Shown: piece by piece, positions 36,503-45,587 of the stretch
Position numbering within the stretch: position 1 is the stretch's first letter
How the letters are laid out: each line of letters starts with the position of its first letter
Assembly: GCF_018401815.1 (NCBI RefSeq)
Contig: NZ_JAGYKG010000002.1
Location: 372,001-436,000 of the forward strand
From: Nonlabens sp.
GTDB lineage: Bacteria; Bacteroidota; Bacteroidia; Flavobacteriales; Flavobacteriaceae
Length of the DNA: 64,000 nucleotides
Direction of reading: 5' to 3'
The notes under the pieces: model-generated
What the model saw: only the letters and a program-made list of their open reading frames with translations
Databases searched by the model: none
What the model was told of the DNA's origin: nothing
Made by a program: the position numbers and the translations under genes

Positions 36503-36607
36503 GTGGAGTCGGAGAACGACTGCGAGAACAATGTGCGAGTTGTTGCGCTGGCCGTGATTCTCCCGACTGCATAAAAAAACCACCTAGCCGAAGCAGGTGG
36601 TTTTTTT
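36503..36607 (-). repeat. Structured repeat, copy 2, with terminator
   Basis: 36503-36570 repeats the copy-1 organisation (outer arms GTCGGAGAA / TTCTCCCGAC, inner GCGAGAACAATGTGCGAG), followed by a terminator hairpin (36576-36607, CCACC / GGTGG with T-run). It begins GTGGAGTCGGAGA like the tmRNA 3' end. Confidence 0.75.
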
Positions 36608-36610
36608 AAA

Positions 36611-36720
36611 GTGGAGTCGGAGAACGACATTGCGAGAGCAATGTGCGAGTTGCAGCGCTGGCCGTGATTCTCCCGACCTGCACAAAAAAAAACCACCGAG
36701 CGCTAGCTGGTGGTTTTTTT
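36611..36720 (-). repeat. Structured repeat, copy 3, with terminator
   Basis: 36611-36678 is nearly identical to copy 1 apart from a few bases, again followed by an AACCACC / GGTGGTT terminator (36691-36720). It directly abuts the left island boundary, so its terminator was probably the original tmRNA terminator. Confidence 0.75.
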
Positions 36721-36723
36721 AAA

Positions 36724-36745
36724 GTGGAGTCGGAGAGAATCGAAC
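36724..36745. other. Left attachment site (attL), duplicate of ssrA 3' end
   Basis: 22 bp identical to 59673-59694; identity ends exactly at 36746 and 36723. It contains TCGGAGAGAATCGAAC, the T-arm/acceptor end of tmRNA on the minus strand. Confidence 0.9.
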
Positions 36746-36931
36746 AATTTACCACCGCTTTATGCTAGTAAGTTATATATTAGCCATTTAAACAGATAGT
36801 TAGGTTTTTTTTATCATGGCATTTTTCTTCAAATAATAGCTAGTAAAAGTAAAATTGTCAACTAAATTGTCAACTAGAATACTGTTATCTAGGTTCAATG
36901 ATTTACTTTGCGTACTTAAATAATTAATGTT

Positions 36932-38164
36932 TTGACGCATACTTTTTATCTCAAATCGCCTAGTTCAGATTCTGGATCTCTAATTCTATTTTCTTGCTAC
37001 TTTAAAAACGAAAAGAAAAAGTTCGTTTACTCTACTGGTGAAACCATCTTATCTAAATACTGGAATAAGGAATCTAAGGGACCAAATGCCCGTGCTAAGT
37101 TTCCAGGGGCAAATTCATTAAGGATGCAACTGAATCGTTATTCTGAGGCTTTTATGAAAGCAGAAGAACGACATAAGTTGACTAAAGAGGATTTTACTAG
37201 CAATAGTTTGAAATCATTCTTTCAAAAAGAGTTCAAAAAAGTAGAATCAGGATCTAAAGATTTCTTCGGTATTTATGATGAATTTGTGACAGAAAAGAAA
37301 ATGAATCAAGATTGGTCTGCTGCGACGATCACACGGTATGAGAATATCAAAAGAATGCTCAAGAATTTTGAAAAAGATAAAAAATACAAGCTAAGTTTTG
37401 CAAGTATCAATAATAAGTTTCACAGCAAGTTCACCGATTATTGTATGGGTGATTTGAAGCATATCAATAATACCTATGCTCGTAATTTAGGTTTAGTAAA
37501 GACATTTCTTTTTTGGTCACTTGATAAGAAGTACACTTATAATGACGAGTTTAAAAAGTTTAAGAAGAAAGAAAGAGTTATAACCAATCAAGTGGTACTT
37601 GATAAGGAAGAGTTAGGGAAATTAATGAGTCATAAGTTCAAACTGAAATCTTTAGAACGTACTCGTGACATATTCGTATTTGCTGCGGTAACTGGAATGC
37701 GATTCGGAGAGTTGAAATTTATTTCAAAGCAAAATATAATAGGTACTACTTTTCATTTAAAAGAAGAGAAAGGTTCTGAAAAGGAAATGCGTACCATTCC
37801 TCTTGGTAAAGTAGCTTTACATATCCTAGAAAAATACGATTATCATTTACCCATGATCGCAAATCAAAAGCACAATGTATATATAAAAGATGTGTTTGAA
37901 GAAGCAGGATTTACTCACCAAGTGCAGAAGATAACCACTAGAGGAAAGGAAGTGTTAAGAGAAGGGATGTCGTTCCATAAAAGAGTAAGTAGCCATACGG
38001 CTCGTAGAACTTTTATAACCATGATGAAACGAGAAGGTAAAAGTGATAAGTTGATCTCTAAAATAACTGGTCATAAAGATATGAAAACATTGAACTCCTA
38101 TTATCAAGTAGATAGTGATGAAAAGAAAGAAGCGGTGGATGCTGTTTTTGATATTAGTTTTTAA
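36932..38164 (+). CDS. Tyrosine-type site-specific integrase
   Basis: 410 aa starting at TTG 36932 (MTHTFYLKSPSSDSGSLILF; no nearby in-frame ATG). N-terminal Arm-binding domain, SAM-like core-binding domain (about 110-215), and a C-terminal catalytic domain with Arg in VTGMRFGELKF, then HTARRTF (H-x-x-R), HKD and the nucleophile Tyr in LNSYYQ. This layout belongs to the phage-integrase/CTnDOT-like family common in Bacteroidota. It lies 187 bp from attL, where the integrase of ssrA-targeting elements usually sits. Confidence 0.93.
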   Translation: MTHTFYLKSPSSDSGSLILFSCYFKNEKKKFVYSTGETILSKYWNKESKGPNARAKFPGANSLRMQLNRYSEAFMKAEERHKLTKEDFTSNSLKSFFQKEFKKVESGSKDFFGIYDEFVTEKKMNQDWSAATITRYENIKRMLKNFEKDKKYKLSFASINNKFHSKFTDYCMGDLKHINNTYARNLGLVKTFLFWSLDKKYTYNDEFKKFKKKERVITNQVVLDKEELGKLMSHKFKLKSLERTRDIFVFAAVTGMRFGELKFISKQNIIGTTFHLKEEKGSEKEMRTIPLGKVALHILEKYDYHLPMIANQKHNVYIKDVFEEAGFTHQVQKITTRGKEVLREGMSFHKRVSSHTARRTFITMMKREGKSDKLISKITGHKDMKTLNSYYQVDSDEKKEAVDAVFDISF

Positions 38165-38200
38165 AGCTCTTTTATTTTAATTAAAATTAAACAATCAAGC

Positions 38201-39175
38201 ATGCAATATATATTAGATTATTACACTGAAAGTATAAAACTCTTAGCTTCTACATATCCTAATTATTTTGATAATTTTGAAGATAGAGTGAAAGGTTTAC
38301 TAGCAAATACAGAAAAGAGATTTGAAAAAAGAACAGAAGATTTTATTGATGATTTTAAAGAACTTGACGTAAATAATATACAGTTAGCTAATTCTTTTGT
38401 TGAATTACTATTGAATGATTATTCTGAAGCTCTCAGACTAAAGGAGCAATTAGGAATCGGAATGCATAGTCACATTTTAATGCCTTATGGGACAGAATTG
38501 AGCAACTTGATTTCGGACTTAAAAAAATATCTTATTAATTGGCACATAAATTATGGTGAGGCGGTTAATTTAGATGAGTTTTTTATAGATTTAGAACTCT
38601 ATTATGAAAAACATTTTTTTTATTCTTTTATAATCAATGATGATTCAGAGGCTGAAATGAATCAATTAAATCAAGAGAGACATCCAGATTGGGAACCGCT
38701 AACTAGATTATTGTTTGATTTAAATAACATTAACAGCGATAAGATTAAAGAGTTGGGGATAAACTTATCTGATATGATGAACAATTTACATGTTAGATTA
38801 CTTACTAAAGGCGTTTCTAGGGGTTATAAAGATAACAGTCCATATATAAATAACTTTAAAGATAGTGTTCAAGAATTATATAAGGCGTTTGACAAGAATA
38901 GTTTGATTGATATAGAGTTTGATAAATTCTTGATTTTGCTAACGGCAAACTCTGAAAATATTCCAATAAATCAAAAAATTCATTTAGATTCTACTCATCT
39001 CAATGTCCCCAATAAAGTTGTAGGAATGATATTTAGTGATTTCAAAATTCATTTTAATCATGATTATAATTATATAGACTTTATTGAAAATGTTTTCATT
39101 TGGAAAAAAGCTGATGGTAAATACTATGATTTTACTAAAAGAAAACAGCTAAGTAATCTAATAAATACCACTTGA
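38201..39175 (+). CDS. Hypothetical island protein, 324 aa
   Basis: Soluble, acidic, helix-rich protein with no signal or membrane segment. N-terminal amphipathic helices (MQYILDYYTESIKLLAS), and a C-terminal segment VFIWKKADGKYYDFTKRKQLSNL that resembles the ends of other hypothetical proteins found beside integrases in flavobacterial islands. It lies 36 bp after the integrase in the same direction. I do not recognise a domain. The AT-rich codon use (many AAT, ATA) matches the rest of the island. Confidence 0.6.
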   Translation: MQYILDYYTESIKLLASTYPNYFDNFEDRVKGLLANTEKRFEKRTEDFIDDFKELDVNNIQLANSFVELLLNDYSEALRLKEQLGIGMHSHILMPYGTELSNLISDLKKYLINWHINYGEAVNLDEFFIDLELYYEKHFFYSFIINDDSEAEMNQLNQERHPDWEPLTRLLFDLNNINSDKIKELGINLSDMMNNLHVRLLTKGVSRGYKDNSPYINNFKDSVQELYKAFDKNSLIDIEFDKFLILLTANSENIPINQKIHLDSTHLNVPNKVVGMIFSDFKIHFNHDYNYIDFIENVFIWKKADGKYYDFTKRKQLSNLINTT

Positions 39176-39352
39176 TATTATTAGATAATGATGAATTAGT
39201 ATCCTAGATAATATTGAAATTCGCTAATCATATAGTTGTCATATAAATAAAGTTTTAAAGTACTGATTGTCATTATGATAAGTATCTATCACTTATGAAT
39301 TTCACATAAGTTTCATAATTCAAAAATCGCTTTGTGGTTGGAAATTGCCACC

Positions 39353-39655
39353 ATGAAAAAACAAGATATAAACTTAGAAACAAGTATGACAGACTTGATC
39401 GTATCCGCATCCTATAAGGGTGCATACGATGCTACTGTTGAGTATTATTCTCAAAAAGAATCAATAGATTCTAAAGAACCTCACACCACCGTACATGAAG
39501 CTGCCAAGCGATTAAAAGTTAGCACCTTAACAGTAAGAAACTACATTAAGCGGGGGATTATTCTGGCTCACAAAGTAGGCAATCGCATTCTTATAGACAC
39601 AGCGTCCATTGACAAAGCATTATCTGAAGTGAAATCTTTAAAATACCAAAGATAA
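39353..39655 (+). CDS. Helix-turn-helix (excisionase/MerR-like) protein
   Basis: 100 aa from ATG 39353 (MKKQDINLETSMTDLI); an upstream TTG frame is rejected. The C-terminal half holds a DNA-binding domain of the excisionase family: HTTVHEAAKRLKVSTLTVRNYIKRGIILAHKVGNRILID (spread over about 55-93). Likely regulates integrase/excision or replication genes of the element. Its stop overlaps the next ATG by 1 bp (TAATGG), so it opens a three-gene coupled unit. Confidence 0.82.
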   Translation: MKKQDINLETSMTDLIVSASYKGAYDATVEYYSQKESIDSKEPHTTVHEAAKRLKVSTLTVRNYIKRGIILAHKVGNRILIDTASIDKALSEVKSLKYQR

Positions 39656-39990
39656 TGGGACATGAGCGCAACAACCTATATGATGGTATTTTCTATCGTA
39701 TGGAACAATTAGGTGTATACATTGCCAAAGTACCATTGTATGTTAAAAACGAAAGAGCATTAGAGGTTTGTTTTGAAAAAATGAAAAACGAATTTTGTTA
39801 CCTGCGAGATCATCTGCGTATACAAAATATACAGGATTGGAATCAAGTAAAAAATACTATTGATGAAGCTATTGAAAGAGATGCTAATCACTCACCAAAA
39901 TATCGGATACTAGGAGAACGTATAGAACAAAAAGACTCCAATGGGATTCTCTGCTTTAGGTATACCTTTAAAATATATATATTAGAATGA
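39655..39990 (+). CDS. Hypothetical island protein, 111 aa
   Basis: Small soluble protein (MGHERNNLYDGIFYRMEQ) with no recognised domain. It overlaps the upstream HTH gene by 1 bp and the downstream ATPase gene by 4 bp (ATGA), so all three are translated together. Probably a replication or regulatory accessory. Confidence 0.7.
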   Translation: MGHERNNLYDGIFYRMEQLGVYIAKVPLYVKNERALEVCFEKMKNEFCYLRDHLRIQNIQDWNQVKNTIDEAIERDANHSPKYRILGERIEQKDSNGILCFRYTFKIYILE

Positions 39991-41294
39991 AGTATCTAAG
40001 AATCGGCACACGATACCATAAAAAAGTAGTTGAACCTATGCACAGCGGTGATAAATTAGAAAAACTCATAAACTGGAGTAGATCAGAACTAGAGTTAGAT
40101 CACGGAAAGGAATTTTTAAAGAAAATTCCTAAGTATGATGGATTTTGTTTAATTCCTTCTCATGATAATTATAAAGAGGTGATTGATTCGTTTTACAACG
40201 AATATGAAAAACTTAGCCATAAAAAAGCCGAGGGCATTCATGAGAAAACTGAAATGTTCCTCAAGCACATTTTTGAAGGACATTATATTCTTGCTTTGGA
40301 TTACCTTACAATTTTATGGCGTTATCCTGCTCAGACTTTACCTGTTTTAGCACTGGTGAGTAAAGAGAAAGGAACTGGTAAAACTACTTTTTTAAACTGG
40401 ATGAAACTCATATTTGAAAAGAATATGACTATCAATTCTAATGCAGATTTTGATAGTAGATTCAATTCAGATTGGGCAAATAAATTGATTATAGCTATTG
40501 ATGAAGTGATGCTCAACGGTAAACATCATACAGAAAAACTAAAGCAACTAGCAACAGCAAAATCTATTAAGTCAGAAGCTAAAGGAAAGGATAAAAACGA
40601 AAAAATGTACTTCGGTAAACTAATCTTAAATGCTAACGATGAAGAAGGTTTTATAAAAACTGATGATCAAGAAATGAGATTTTGGGTAAGAAAGGTAAAA
40701 CCCCTTAGTATCTCAGAAAATGTAGTTAAGTCAAAGGAAAATGGCAATCGTAATAATTACGGCAACCCTAATATGTTAGAGGAATTAAAACAAGAACTTC
40801 CTGCTTTCACTCATTTTTTAAGTACTAGAAAAATTGTAAATCCTAAAGTAACTAGAATGTGGTTTACAAAAGAGCAATTACATACTAAGGCGTTAGAAGT
40901 ATTAATTAAAGGCTCTAGAAGTACGCTCTATGACGAGATTCACTTTATTATTACAGAATTGTTTGAAATGTATGAGGTAGATGAACTACAATACTCTGCT
41001 AAAGATATTGTGGACATCTTAATCTATAATGGTTATCGAGAAGTAACTAGTTCTAGAGTAAGTGAAATTCTTAGGAAAGAGTTTGAGTTGAAAGCTAGGA
41101 ATAGTAGTTATTCAAAATACCATCATATCAGTGTTGTAGATCAAACTTTTACAGCAACTGAGAAATCAAAGGGTAGATTCTTCACTTTTGCAAGAGCAGA
41201 TTATATTGTTGATGTGTTGACAATTAATAAAAACCCTATTCCTACTTGTATAAACCAGTCAACAGACATTCAACAGATGGACGACACAGGTTGA
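39987..41294 (+). CDS. Primase/helicase-like (DUF5906-type) replication ATPase
   Basis: 435 aa. A central P-loop ATPase with Walker A SKEKGTGKTTFLNW (about 126-139) and Walker B LIIAIDEVML, like the helicase part of virus/plasmid primase-helicases (DUF5906/VirE-type). A winged-helix-like C-terminal region follows (YSAKDIVDILIYNGYREVTSSRVSEILRKEF). Length is short, so a separate catalytic primase domain is missing or very degenerate. It is immediately followed by an array of AACCTNAGGTT palindromes, a good candidate binding site for it. Confidence 0.8.
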   Translation: MKYLRIGTRYHKKVVEPMHSGDKLEKLINWSRSELELDHGKEFLKKIPKYDGFCLIPSHDNYKEVIDSFYNEYEKLSHKKAEGIHEKTEMFLKHIFEGHYILALDYLTILWRYPAQTLPVLALVSKEKGTGKTTFLNWMKLIFEKNMTINSNADFDSRFNSDWANKLIIAIDEVMLNGKHHTEKLKQLATAKSIKSEAKGKDKNEKMYFGKLILNANDEEGFIKTDDQEMRFWVRKVKPLSISENVVKSKENGNRNNYGNPNMLEELKQELPAFTHFLSTRKIVNPKVTRMWFTKEQLHTKALEVLIKGSRSTLYDEIHFIITELFEMYEVDELQYSAKDIVDILIYNGYREVTSSRVSEILRKEFELKARNSSYSKYHHISVVDQTFTATEKSKGRFFTFARADYIVDVLTINKNPIPTCINQSTDIQQMDDTG

Positions 41295-42204
41295 AAAAGC
41301 ATCACATTAAGCATAAATTATTCTTCAGATATATCAACTGGAGAATTTTGCGTTGATATAATTGTTGATCACTCAACTACCTACGAATACTAGCCTAAAT
41401 AGTTATTCAACATCATTGTCAACACATCAACAACACTATGATAATATATTGCTCCCAATCACAGGTTGCAAACATTGGTTACCATACACTCATTATTGTA
41501 TTAGTGAGAAAACTAATAAAACTAGTAATCCAACCTCAGATTTAACCTCAGGTTAAAGACCTTTTTTTCTCTTAAACTATGCTCAAAACAATATAACCTC
41601 AGGTTGTAATACAATAACCTAAGGTTTTTGACATACTATACAAGACGTGGTTAGTTATAAAAGCTCATAAACAAAGGATTCTTGCAATTAGCCAGTAGTT
41701 ACATAGCTAATGTCTCTCGTGTCTAAACAAGGTTTTCTAAGATAACAACTAGTTAACAACGAGCTGTTGATGTTTTCTTCAACGCTATGTTGCTCTTCAT
41801 TCTAACAGTCCGTTGAACACCAACCTCAGGTTTAACCTCAGGTTAACTACCCTTTTTTTCTCTTAAATCACACTTAAAATATTACAACCTCAGGTTGCAA
41901 CCTGAGGTTGTACCATTAGCTAATAAAAGCTCATAAATAAAGGTTTTTCAAGATTAACCTTAGGTTATATCGCTGATTACTATCGTATTTAAACAAGGTT
42001 TGCTCCGTTAACCACTAGTTAACAACGAACTGTTGTTGCCTTGTTTCAATGGTACGTTGATCTTCATTTTAATAGTCCGTTAAATACTACTCTCTCCTTT
42101 TTAGTTGTACCATTAGTTAATAAAACCTCATAAAATACGGGTTCCCGCAAGTAACCAGTGGTTTGCATATCGTAACTTTAGGTTTTATAACCAGAAGTTA
42201 CCTC
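41295..42204. other. Gene-poor region with duplicated iteron units
   Basis: About 910 bp between the ATPase and the type IIG gene. Two diverged direct copies of a ~280-bp segment (about 41540-41820 and 41830-42110) share AACCTCAGGTT, CTCATAAA-AAAGG, AAACAAGGTTT, AACTAGTTAAC-like and CGTTGA words. A 64-codon frame (41362-41556) is present, but composition and start are unconvincing. Confidence 0.6.
41532..41966 (+). repeat. Iteron-like array of AACCTNAGGTT palindromes (candidate origin)
   Basis: Eight perfect 11-bp palindromes at 41544, 41595, 41616, 41822, 41834, 41886, 41899 and 41956, plus one degenerate copy at 41532, in an AT-rich background. They fall into two groups about 280 bp apart, within a larger duplicated segment. 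The position right after the primase/helicase gene suggests the replication origin of the island. Confidence 0.75.
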
Positions 42205-45200
42205 ATGTCCATTTTCCAACCATCGGTTCTTAAGAGCCATATTGCCTTATTAGATCAAAAAGCAGTTGATAAAGCCTATAAACAGTTTGCAACATATTTT
42301 CTAGACCCTAAGATTCAAGAGAATATCAAAACTGCCAAAGAAGAACAGTATCAGGCAACATTTCTTAACGAGTTGTTTGTTAAAATAATGGGTTACACAC
42401 TATTTCCTGATAAGAATCACAACCTAGTTACTGAACAAAAAAACGAGGGGAACTCGCGCAAGGCAGATGGTGCCATTCTTAAAGGTGATACCGTTACTGC
42501 TGTGATAGAATTAAAAGGTACCAAGACTAAGGATCTAGAAAGTATTAGAAAACAAGCCTTTGATTATAAAAATTTTAATACGGGCTGTAATTATGTCATC
42601 ACCTCAAATTTTGAAAAACTACGGTTTTATATAGATGATGCTTCTACTCATGAAGAGTTTGATTTGTTCTCGCTTTCGCGAAAGCAGTTTGAATTGCTAT
42701 ACCTGTGCATCAATAAAGAACAGTTATTACAGCATACTCCCAAAACTATTAAAGAAGAATCTCTTGTAGAAGAAGAGAAAATCACTAAATCATTTTACAA
42801 AGATTACTCCCTCTTTAAACGAGAGTTGTGGAAAGATCTCGCAAAAAACAATTTGATACCATTAAAGCTGCTCGTCGCACAACATAAAAGTGTAGAAAAG
42901 GAAATCATAGATGATATAGCGACGGAAACTGATGATGAATTTATTAGACTAGAAAAAAACGTAAAGCGAACGCTATTTAAAAAGTCGCAAAAACTTATAG
43001 ATCGATTTCTATTTATCTTTTTCGCTGAAGATCGTGGATTGTTGCAACCCAATTATACATTAAAAACCATTAAAGAATGGGAAACGGTGAGCAAACTAGG
43101 AGTTACAGAATCGCTTTATGACCGTTTTAAACTTCATTTTAACCATCTAGATCAAGGCCGAAAAAGCGGTGATGGGATAAGTGAGATTTTCGCCTATAAT
43201 GGCGGTCTTTTTAAACCAGATGTTATTCTCGATAACATCGTTATAAATGATGAGCTTTTATTAAAACACACTAAGAAAATAGCTGCCTATGATTTTGAAT
43301 CGCAGGTAGATGTCAATATATTGGGTCATATTTTTGAAAACTCATTAAATGAGATAGAAAGCGTTAATGCTGAGATAGACGGTGATGACTTTGATAAACA
43401 AACCAGTAAGCGTAAAAAAGATGGTGTTTTTTACACGCCTAAATACATTACTAAATACATAGTAGATAATACTGTAGGAAAACTATGTGAAGAGAAAAAA
43501 ACCGAGCTAGGTTTTCATGAAGAAGAATACTATCGAGGTCGTAAAAACCGTAATAAATCTACGCTAGAAAATCTCCTTAAAGTATTAGATGATTACAGAG
43601 CATGGTTATTACAATTGACGATTTGCGATCCAGCATGTGGTAGTGGTGCATTTTTAAACCAAGCTCTAGACTTTCTTATCACAGAGCACAATTACATAGA
43701 CGACCTAAAAGTGCGACTTTTAGGCGGCAGTATTGCGCTTTCAGGCATAGAAAACACTATTCTAGAGAATAACATCTACGGAGTAGATCTTAATGAAGAA
43801 AGTGTAGAGATTGCAAAATTATCTCTTTGGTTACGCACAGCACAACCACGCAGGAAACTCAACAACTTGAGCAGCAACATAAAATGTGGTAACAGTTTGA
43901 TAGATGTAAAAGCCGTCGCTGGCGACAAGGCTTTTAAATGGGAAGAAGAGTTTCCACAAGTTTTCGCAAAAGGTGGTTTTGATGTGGTGATTGGGAATCC
44001 TCCTTATGTGAGGATCCAAACCCTTCAAGCAAATTACCCTAAACAGGTAGATCATTTGAATAAATATTACATATCGGCAACTGGCAAATATGATTTGTAT
44101 GCTTTATTTATGGAAAAATCACATCACTTAATAAACACGAGCGGATTAGTATCTTTTATATTGCCACATAAATTCATTGTATCGGATTTCGGTCGAGGAA
44201 TTCGAAATTATTTAGCAAAAAACAAAGCGATTTCAGAAATAGTTCACTTTGGATCAGAACTTGTTTTCTCAGATGCAGCAACTTACACATGCATAATAAC
44301 GCTTTCAAAGAAATCTAAAATTATTAATTATTCGCAAACTTGTTCAGAAAAAATTACCGATAAAATAATATTTGATACTATTCAGCATTCAGATATTTCT
44401 GAAAAGCCTTGGTCTCTATTAGGTGCTAAGAAATTGAAAATAATGAATAAAATTATAGCCCACACAAAACTAAAAGATATTTGTGAGGGTATTTATCAGG
44501 GATTGATAACAACTGGTGACGATATGTTTATGTTAGATGGCGTAATCAAAAATAATCTATTCACAGGTTTTTCTAAAGAGCTAAATAAAGAAGTTATTTT
44601 GGAATCTTCAATAATGAAGAAGGTTTTAAAAGGAAATAACATAAAACGTTATTTACCACTTGAATCTGATAAATTCTTAATATATCCTCATGTTGAACTA
44701 GAAGGCAAAACTGTTCCAATTGAGGAAGAGCATTTTTCTAAATCATATCCTCTAACTTATAAATATTTACTCAATTTTAAAGATCATTTAATTGAAAAAA
44801 AGATTAGATATAAAACCAATCCTAAACATTGGTATTCACTACACAGATCAAGGGAAATTTCAATTTTTGAGCAAGACTATATAATCACGCCACAATTACA
44901 AAACACACCGAATTTTACTATCAAGGCTACAGATGTTTATGCAGATGCGGGCGGATATCTTTTAATACCTGCAAAAGGTTATAAAACTATGCCATTATTA
45001 GGTATACTTAATAGTATGCTTCTTTGGTTTTTTATAAAAGCTACGAGCGCAGAATACGGCGGTGGATACTTTTATTTTAAAACTAAATATTTAGAACCGT
45101 TTACTATTCCTGTTGAGGAATATGATCAAACAATAGATTCAAAAAAAGTAAGTCAAGTATTGATAATTACAGAAAATATGGAGAAACAAATAGCTAAATT

Positions 45201-45576
45201 CTCTAATTTCTTTCAGGCAAGTTTAAATCTAGATAAACTCTCCAAAAAGCTTCAAAACTGGCACGAGTTAGATTTCGTTGATTTTATAAAAGAGTTGAAT
45301 AAAGCGATAAAATCCCAAAATAGACAAGCTGCAAAAGATGCGGTTTTAGATCTCGGGGAAAATGAAGGAGAAAAAAGAGAATCGACACCTGTTCATGTAA
45401 TTCCAGAACTCACTAAAACAGACGAGTTTGAATGGATGGAGCTTTTTGAAAAAAAGAAAAAAGAAGTACTAGAATTACAATCACAAATCAATCAAACCGA
45501 GAAAGAAATAGATCAAATGGTTTATGAATTGTATGGTTTGAGTGATGAAGAGATTCAGATTGTGGAGAATAGTTAG
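42205..45576 (+). CDS. Type IIG (Eco57I/BREX PglX-like) restriction-modification protein
   Basis: 1123 aa from ATG 42205 (MSIFQPSVLKSHIALL). N-terminal nuclease-like segment with DGAILKGDTVTAVIELKG (about 88-105; D...ExK pattern), helical linker, N6-adenine methyltransferase with motif I CDPACGSGAFLNQALD (about 474-489) and motif IV GNPPYVRIQ (about 595-603), then a TaqI-like C-terminal target-recognition domain and a coiled-coil tail. Nuclease and methylase are on one chain, so one polypeptide both cuts and protects. A palindrome copy at 42671 is read LSRK. Followed by DUF2971 after 11 bp. Confidence 0.9.
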   Translation: MSIFQPSVLKSHIALLDQKAVDKAYKQFATYFLDPKIQENIKTAKEEQYQATFLNELFVKIMGYTLFPDKNHNLVTEQKNEGNSRKADGAILKGDTVTAVIELKGTKTKDLESIRKQAFDYKNFNTGCNYVITSNFEKLRFYIDDASTHEEFDLFSLSRKQFELLYLCINKEQLLQHTPKTIKEESLVEEEKITKSFYKDYSLFKRELWKDLAKNNLIPLKLLVAQHKSVEKEIIDDIATETDDEFIRLEKNVKRTLFKKSQKLIDRFLFIFFAEDRGLLQPNYTLKTIKEWETVSKLGVTESLYDRFKLHFNHLDQGRKSGDGISEIFAYNGGLFKPDVILDNIVINDELLLKHTKKIAAYDFESQVDVNILGHIFENSLNEIESVNAEIDGDDFDKQTSKRKKDGVFYTPKYITKYIVDNTVGKLCEEKKTELGFHEEEYYRGRKNRNKSTLENLLKVLDDYRAWLLQLTICDPACGSGAFLNQALDFLITEHNYIDDLKVRLLGGSIALSGIENTILENNIYGVDLNEESVEIAKLSLWLRTAQPRRKLNNLSSNIKCGNSLIDVKAVAGDKAFKWEEEFPQVFAKGGFDVVIGNPPYVRIQTLQANYPKQVDHLNKYYISATGKYDLYALFMEKSHHLINTSGLVSFILPHKFIVSDFGRGIRNYLAKNKAISEIVHFGSELVFSDAATYTCIITLSKKSKIINYSQTCSEKITDKIIFDTIQHSDISEKPWSLLGAKKLKIMNKIIAHTKLKDICEGIYQGLITTGDDMFMLDGVIKNNLFTGFSKELNKEVILESSIMKKVLKGNNIKRYLPLESDKFLIYPHVELEGKTVPIEEEHFSKSYPLTYKYLLNFKDHLIEKKIRYKTNPKHWYSLHRSREISIFEQDYIITPQLQNTPNFTIKATDVYADAGGYLLIPAKGYKTMPLLGILNSMLLWFFIKATSAEYGGGYFYFKTKYLEPFTIPVEEYDQTIDSKKVSQVLIITENMEKQIAKFSNFFQASLNLDKLSKKLQNWHELDFVDFIKELNKAIKSQNRQAAKDAVLDLGENEGEKRESTPVHVIPELTKTDEFEWMELFEKKKKEVLELQSQINQTEKEIDQMVYELYGLSDEEIQIVENS
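42671..42684. repeat. GCTTTCGCGAAAGC palindrome within island gene
   Basis: CGCTTTCGCGAAAGC inside the type IIG gene, read SLSRKQ; the only clear copy within the island. Confidence 0.8.
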
Positions 45577-45587
45577 TATTAGAACAA

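Noticed and set aside
36611..36678. tRNA gene
   Set aside because: The fold has a long outer stem and one inner hairpin; no anticodon, D-arm or T-arm could be arranged.
36496..36696. 66-codon minus-strand frame in the structured repeats
   Set aside because: It only translates two copies of the repeat; the DNA is better explained as structured RNA-type repeats.
41362..41556. 64-codon plus-strand frame in the iteron region
   Set aside because: Ser/Thr/His-rich reading through the palindromes, no family resemblance and no start signal; more likely non-coding origin DNA.
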